Of a stretch of DNA of 25,224 nucleotides, positions 21,093-25,224 are shown in pieces; within the stretch, counting starts at the first letter, position 1, and every line of letters starts with the position of its first letter. The notes below the pieces were generated by a model, which was not told the DNA's origin, did no database searches, and worked only from the letters and a program-made list of their open reading frames with translations. The position numbers and the translations under genes were made by a program. Source of the DNA: Treponema sp. UBA7590 (lineage in GTDB: Bacteria; Spirochaetota; Spirochaetia; Treponematales; Treponemataceae); NCBI GenBank assembly GCA_002478955.1, contig DLKK01000039.1:1-25224 (forward strand), given 5' to 3'.

Positions 21093-23129
21093 TTATTTTT
21101 CGCTGTTGTCTTTTTTGATTCCTGGAATTTTTTCAAGGATGACGCTTTTTACGGAGCTTAAGTCTTTAAGGTTGTCCGCAAGGTTTCCTGTTAGGCTGCT
21201 CAGGCCGGAAAGTCCCTGTGCGATTACTGAATCGCTGAACATGGAGGCGATTTGCCACTTGTAAAGCTCGTTGACTTTGCTGCGGATTACAGTTCCCTTT
21301 GCTGTGAGTTCCACCCCGACTTCGAACTGGCGGTCCAAGAAACAGAATGAGCCGACTTTTTCAAATGGCTTGAATCCGTTTTTTGGCGTTATAAGGCGTT
21401 CTAGCTCGGAATTTATTAAGTTTTTTATCTCGGTGCTTTTTAAAAAGGCGCCTACGTTCTCGCAGTCAAGGTTGTTTGATTTTGCATATTCGATTATGTT
21501 TTCTTTTTTTGGAATCAAAAGCGCACCAAGATAATTTTTGTCCTGGCCTACGATTACGGCTTGCGCGATGTACGGCGATTCGACCAGCTTGTTTTCTATT
21601 GGAAGCGGTTCTACGTTTTCGCCGGAACGCAAAACGATTGTGTCTTTTGCCCGACCTTTTACCATTATATCGCCTTTTCTGGAAAGAACTACAAGGTCGC
21701 CTGTGTTAAGCCAGCCGTCTTTTAATACTTGCTCTGTGAGTTCCGGTTGCTTGTAGTAGCCTTTCATGACGTTGTCGCCGCGCACATAAAGGACTCCCAT
21801 CTGGCCGGGCGCACATTCAACGCCGAATTTATCCACGACCTTTATTTCGTTGTAAGGCATTGCCTTGCCGATTGTTCCCATGACTGGTTTTCTTGGATTT
21901 CTTATGCAGATGATAGGTGCTGTTTCTGTTAGCCCGAATCCTTCTACAAGCCTTATGCCGATTGAGTTAAAAAATCTGTCGAGCCGTGGAGCCAATGCGC
22001 CGCCACCGCTCATTCCGACTTTGAAGCTGCTTCCGAAAACTGCCCGCGCTTTTGAAAAGAACATTATATCGCCAAGGGCTTTTAATGGCAAAAGAAATGC
22101 GCGTGGAATGTAGAGCCATTTGTTCAATACTGTAAGAATCCACAGCGGTTTCTTGAACTGAAGATTTCGTCCCATGATTATGTCTATCATCCAGCGGCGG
22201 GTTGTTACCGCTCCGATGCAAATTTTGAAAAGAACTTTCTTGAAAGATGATTTTTCCGTTGCGTTTTTTTCAATCTGCTTGTAGATTGCATCCCAGATTC
22301 GTGGCACGCAGGCGATGAACGAAATATTGATTTTTTTGAAATCCGCAATAATCATGCTTGGAACAGGTTTTGTGTAGCACATCGCAATTTCTTTCGCCAT
22401 GTAATAATATTCCATTTCACGTTCATATACGTGCCATACAGGAAGAACGCAAAGTGTTTTGTCTCCGGGCTTTAAATTCAATGTTTCTGAGACATCTTCT
22501 ATCTGGCACATGAAATTTTTGTGGAGAAGCTCAACTCCTTTTGGAGTTCCTGTTGTTCCGGAAGTAAAAATGATTGTGGCTGTATCATCCTCTTTTCCGT
22601 TTTTTATGCTTTCTTCGATTTTCCCAGGATTTGAATTCCTGAAATCCTTTCCAAGCGTCAAGACTTCATTATAAGAGATGACTTTTACGTCTGTTGCTTC
22701 TGTATCAACATTTTTTGTGTCAATGACGATGATTGTCTGCAAATCTTTTAAGTTCGGGCGACATTCAACGATTTTTTTGTAGCTTGAGTTATTTTCCGCG
22801 ACAATTATTTTGCAGTTTGCAAAGCTCAGGATGTAAGATAAATCCTTTACGGTCGCTTCGCTTCCACGGGGAATGTCGCAGCAGCCGGCAGACATGATTC
22901 CAACAGATGAAACTAGCCATTCCTTTCGGTTGTCGGCGATTAATCCTATGTGCTCGCCGTGATTTGCGCCCAGGGAAAGGAGTCCCGCGCCAAAATTCAA
23001 GGCTGATTCAGAAAATTCTGCATAAGTTACAGGTTGAAAAATACCGTTGCTGTCTTTTGAGTATTGAATAACTGCATTTGGAGAAGTTTTTGCTTTTTCA
23101 TATAACATCTGTGGAATAGTTGAATACAT
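21093..23129 (-). CDS. Long-chain fatty acid-CoA ligase (AMP-binding)
   Basis: A 678-aa acyl-adenylate-forming enzyme that activates fatty acids with ATP and CoA. Core motifs: TIIFTSGTTGTPKGVELLHK near residue 190, GFGLTETAPI, GYYKQPELTEQVLKDGWLNTGDL, then VKGRAKDTIVLRSGENVEP. The C-terminal domain is longer than in FadD and lies in the long-chain ligase subgroup typical of spirochetes and Bacteroidetes. Spirochetes such as Treponema largely scavenge fatty acids, which fits. SD AGAAGGG precedes ATG. Upstream on the minus strand is a possible -10 TATACT (23180-23185) within the palindrome AGTAT...ATACT, a candidate operator. Confidence 0.92.
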   Translation of the reverse strand: MYSTIPQMLYEKAKTSPNAVIQYSKDSNGIFQPVTYAEFSESALNFGAGLLSLGANHGEHIGLIADNRKEWLVSSVGIMSAGCCDIPRGSEATVKDLSYILSFANCKIIVAENNSSYKKIVECRPNLKDLQTIIVIDTKNVDTEATDVKVISYNEVLTLGKDFRNSNPGKIEESIKNGKEDDTATIIFTSGTTGTPKGVELLHKNFMCQIEDVSETLNLKPGDKTLCVLPVWHVYEREMEYYYMAKEIAMCYTKPVPSMIIADFKKINISFIACVPRIWDAIYKQIEKNATEKSSFKKVLFKICIGAVTTRRWMIDIIMGRNLQFKKPLWILTVLNKWLYIPRAFLLPLKALGDIMFFSKARAVFGSSFKVGMSGGGALAPRLDRFFNSIGIRLVEGFGLTETAPIICIRNPRKPVMGTIGKAMPYNEIKVVDKFGVECAPGQMGVLYVRGDNVMKGYYKQPELTEQVLKDGWLNTGDLVVLSRKGDIMVKGRAKDTIVLRSGENVEPLPIENKLVESPYIAQAVIVGQDKNYLGALLIPKKENIIEYAKSNNLDCENVGAFLKSTEIKNLINSELERLITPKNGFKPFEKVGSFCFLDRQFEVGVELTAKGTVIRSKVNELYKWQIASMFSDSVIAQGLSGLSSLTGNLADNLKDLSSVKSVILEKIPGIKKDNSEK

Positions 23130-23260
23130 GGTTTCCCTTCTTTTTGTATTGCCAAATTGACATTTTTTGTATTTTTGTCAGTATACTTGAATACTAGCAC
23201 AAATTCCATAAAAAAAATAGATTTAGACACATTTTTTTTGGAAAGGTTGCAGAAAAAATT

Positions 23261-23472
23261 AAATTGAGAAAATTTCGGATTTTTAAGATTGTGAAAAACC
23301 GCTCTCAGAGAATTTGCAATTTGCTCCAGACGGTTGTGCTCGCGCTTCGCTTGTAAGAATTTGGGTGCTACGCACTTTAATCTATCTTATCGCACAAAGT
23401 CTTCACAAATTACAAATTCTCTTGCGCTTTTATTGATTTTCCTGAAAAAATCCGAAATTTATTCAAATAATC
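23261..23472. repeat. Structured dispersed element, copy 2
   Basis: Homologous to 12911-13125. The core shares CTCCAGACGG, GCTCGCGCT, GGGTGCTACGCACTTTA and TCTTCACAAATT. The arms are again mutually complementary (AAATTTCGGATTTTT on both sides; AGAGAATTTGCAATTTG / AGAGAATTTGTAATTTG), but the outer arm differs from copy 1. Inner stems TTGTGC/GCACAA and TAAGA/TCTTA replace TTGAGC/GCTCAA and ATTGA/TCAAT. It sits between the divergent acyl-CoA ligase and symporter genes, ending about 60 bp before the glycine riboswitch. Confidence 0.8.
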
Positions 23473-23531
23473 CTGTTGACGCAGATATTTTCTTAGTGCT
23501 AATGTATTGTATCGTCATCAGCGTTACTGTA

Positions 23532-23625
23532 CTGGCGATTCTCTGGAGAGTTCCCATTTTCAGGTGGGACGCCGAAGGGTTAAGGTTATTAAAACCGATA
23601 TCTCAGGCATAAGGGACAGGGCTAA
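23532..23625 (+). ncRNA. Glycine riboswitch, single aptamer
   Basis: Conserved glycine-aptamer blocks occur in the correct order: CTCTGGAGAG (23551-23560, after GCGATT), GGGACGCCGAAGGG, AAACCGATATCTCAGGC and ATAAGGGACAGG. Only one aptamer is visible. It lies about 80-170 nt before the symporter start and is followed by a terminator, so glycine probably controls premature termination. Whether it turns expression on or off cannot be settled without modelling the alternative pairing. Confidence 0.9.
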
Positions 23626-23648
23626 AAGATTCTTGTCATACTCTTTAG

Positions 23649-23690
23649 AGAGCGAAATACGATTGTGTATTTTCGCTCTTATTTTTTTTA
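23649..23690 (+). terminator. Riboswitch expression-platform terminator
   Basis: AGAGCGAAATAC (23649-23660) pairs with GTATTTTCGCTCT (23667-23679, one bulged T), followed by eight T residues (23682-23689), just before the SD (AAAGGA) of the symporter. A small CTCT-TT-AGAG hairpin (23641-23650) overlaps its base and could compete. Confidence 0.85.
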
Positions 23691-23703
23691 AAGGACAAGC
23701 AAA

Positions 23704-25164
23704 ATGTTCGACACAATTATCAACAAGATTGATGATATTGTCTGGGGGCTTCCGACAATCATCTTGATTCTTGTGACTGGATTGATTTTGACAATCCGGC
23801 TCCATGGTATGCAGTTCCATAAATTGGGACGCGCATTAAAATCAATTTTCCGCAAGTCAGACGGAGAAAAAGGCGAGGTTTCTAGTTTTGGTGCTCTTTG
23901 CACGGCACTTTCCGCGACAATCGGAACAGGAAATATCGTAGGTGTTGCAACAGCTATTGCGGCTGGTGGTCCAGGAGCTCTTTTCTGGATGTGGCTTGCC
24001 GCTCTTGTGGGAATCGCGACAAAATACACTGAATGTATGCTTTCTGTAAAATACCGCAAGCATATGGCTGATGGTCACGTTCTTGGCGGACCTTTCTATA
24101 CAATCGAAACAGGATTGAAAGAAAGAACTGGTTTTTCATGGAAATGGCTTGCCGTTCTCTTTGCAATCTTCGGTGTATGCGTAGGTCTTTTCGGAATCGG
24201 AACATTCACTCAGATTAATGGTATTGCTTCTGCTGTAAAGAATGCTTTTGACCCGGACACAACTCATGTTGCATTCACTTTGTTTGGCACTAAGTATTCT
24301 TGGGCAACAGTAATTGCCGGAGCTTTGGTTACAATTTTTGCGGCCCTTGTAATTATCGGCGGACTTCAGAGAATTTCAAAAGTTGCTCAGGTTATCGTTC
24401 CGTTCATGGCAATTCTTTACGTTTTCCTTGGGGTTAGCGTTCTTGTTATGAATGCAACAAAAATTCCTGCCGCATTTGCGCTTATCTTTAAGGCCGCATT
24501 TGCTCCAAAAGCTGTAACAGGCGGTATCGTAGGTTCTGTAATCGTTGCAATGCAGAAAGGTATTGCCCGCGGAATTTTCTCTAACGAAGCCGGACTTGGT
24601 TCTGCCGCAATCGCCGCTTCCTCGGCAAAAGTAGAGGAACCTGTTGCGCAGGGACTTGTTTCCATGACAGGAACTTTTATTGATACAATCATCGTTTGTA
24701 CAATGACTGGTCTTTCAATCGTAATCGCATTCAGCAACGGCGGAGTTTTCACTCTTCCAACAAACGGAGTCGGCGAAACCCTTAAAGGCGTAGAGCTTTC
24801 TTCTGCGGCATTCAATGCGGTTCTTGGCGGAGACGGACGTTCGGTTCAGTTCCTTCTTATGATTTGTCTTGTGTTCTTTGCTTTCACAACAATTCTTGGC
24901 TGGGATTATTATTCAGAACGCTGCCTTGAATATCTTTCAAACGGCAGAATGAAACTTGTAATGATTTACCGCGTAATCTATATTCTTGCTGTTGCAATCG
25001 GTCCGTACATGACAATCAGCCAGGTTTGGACAATCGCAGACATTACAAACGGTCTTATGGCTTGGCCAAACTGTATCGCGCTTATTCTTCTAAGCGGAGT
25101 TGCAGCGCGCACAACAAAAGACTACTTTAACCGATTCCCTACATTAAAGTCAGAGAATGTCTAA
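23704..25164 (+). CDS. Sodium:alanine/glycine symporter (AgcS family)
   Basis: A 486-aa multi-pass membrane protein of the alanine/glycine:cation symporter family (about 11 TM). Family signatures: FGALCTALSATIGTGNIVGV, then ATAIAAGGPGALFWMWLAAL and GIATKYTECMLSVKYR; later KGIARGIFSNEAGLGSAAIA. It couples Na+ (or H+) to uptake of alanine or glycine. The upstream glycine riboswitch points to glycine as substrate or as signal. ATG follows AAAGGACAAGCAAA (SD spacing about 9 nt). The full length is present; the stop is at 25162-25164. Confidence 0.95.
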   Translation: MFDTIINKIDDIVWGLPTIILILVTGLILTIRLHGMQFHKLGRALKSIFRKSDGEKGEVSSFGALCTALSATIGTGNIVGVATAIAAGGPGALFWMWLAALVGIATKYTECMLSVKYRKHMADGHVLGGPFYTIETGLKERTGFSWKWLAVLFAIFGVCVGLFGIGTFTQINGIASAVKNAFDPDTTHVAFTLFGTKYSWATVIAGALVTIFAALVIIGGLQRISKVAQVIVPFMAILYVFLGVSVLVMNATKIPAAFALIFKAAFAPKAVTGGIVGSVIVAMQKGIARGIFSNEAGLGSAAIAASSAKVEEPVAQGLVSMTGTFIDTIIVCTMTGLSIVIAFSNGGVFTLPTNGVGETLKGVELSSAAFNAVLGGDGRSVQFLLMICLVFFAFTTILGWDYYSERCLEYLSNGRMKLVMIYRVIYILAVAIGPYMTISQVWTIADITNGLMAWPNCIALILLSGVAARTTKDYFNRFPTLKSENV

Positions 25165-25224
25165 AGATTAAATTTTAGAGGGGAAAAGCCTTTCCCTCGG
25201 CTCAAAATAAAAAAGGCGGTTTTA
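25165..25224. other. Downstream flank with hairpin
   Basis: GAGGGGAAA and TTTCCCTC (about 25178-25198) can form an imperfect hairpin after the symporter stop. No T-run follows within the window, so terminator status is uncertain. No gene is visible in the last 60 bases. Confidence 0.35.

Overview
The window looks like chromosomal DNA from a host-associated Treponema-type spirochete. Four things point that way: a FlaB-type flagellin behind a sigma-28-type promoter, large lipoproteins with spirochete-style lipoboxes and C-terminal SUMF1/C-type-lectin domains, an Era GTPase with a GRPSAGKST P-loop, and strongly A+T-rich intergenic DNA. The assignment rests on gene content read by eye, not on a database search.

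Positions 1-2340 are a regulatory/accessory block on the minus strand: a partial HU-like DNA-binding protein with a hairpin-rich leader, an ImmA/IrrE-like protein whose zinc motif has lost its first His, an XRE regulator with a clear promoter and a cluster of TTGTCA boxes, a T10G9 tract, seven palindromes repeated at exactly 23-bp intervals, and a second XRE regulator whose promoter overlaps an opposing one. Positions 2383-10206 are plus-strand, very A+T-rich accessory genes: a one-TM protein, two paralogous ~800-aa surface lipoproteins whose last ~40 codons look like targets of a diversity-generating retroelement (DGR), and two coiled-coil proteins of unknown function. No reverse transcriptase, Avd or template repeat is visible, so any DGR would have to act from elsewhere.

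Positions 10379-11801 hold flaB and its promoter, a possible CsrA-type leader, and then a threefold ~210-bp tandem repeat carrying extra copies of the flaB 3' end and terminator. From 11802 to the end lie mainly housekeeping genes: PurO-type IMP cyclohydrolase, thioredoxin, a PerR-like regulator with rubrerythrin (peroxide defence), era, glycogen debranching enzyme and glycogen phosphorylase (glycogen breakdown), an EamA-family transporter, a long-chain acyl-CoA ligase, and a sodium:alanine/glycine symporter under a glycine riboswitch with its own terminator.

The most unusual items are: (1) the DGR-like variable C-termini of the paired lipoproteins; (2) the 7 x 23-bp palindrome array; (3) a ~213-bp structured element present twice (12911-13125 and 23261-23472), with a conserved core, compensatory base changes and copy-specific but self-complementary arms; (4) the flaB-tail tandem repeat.
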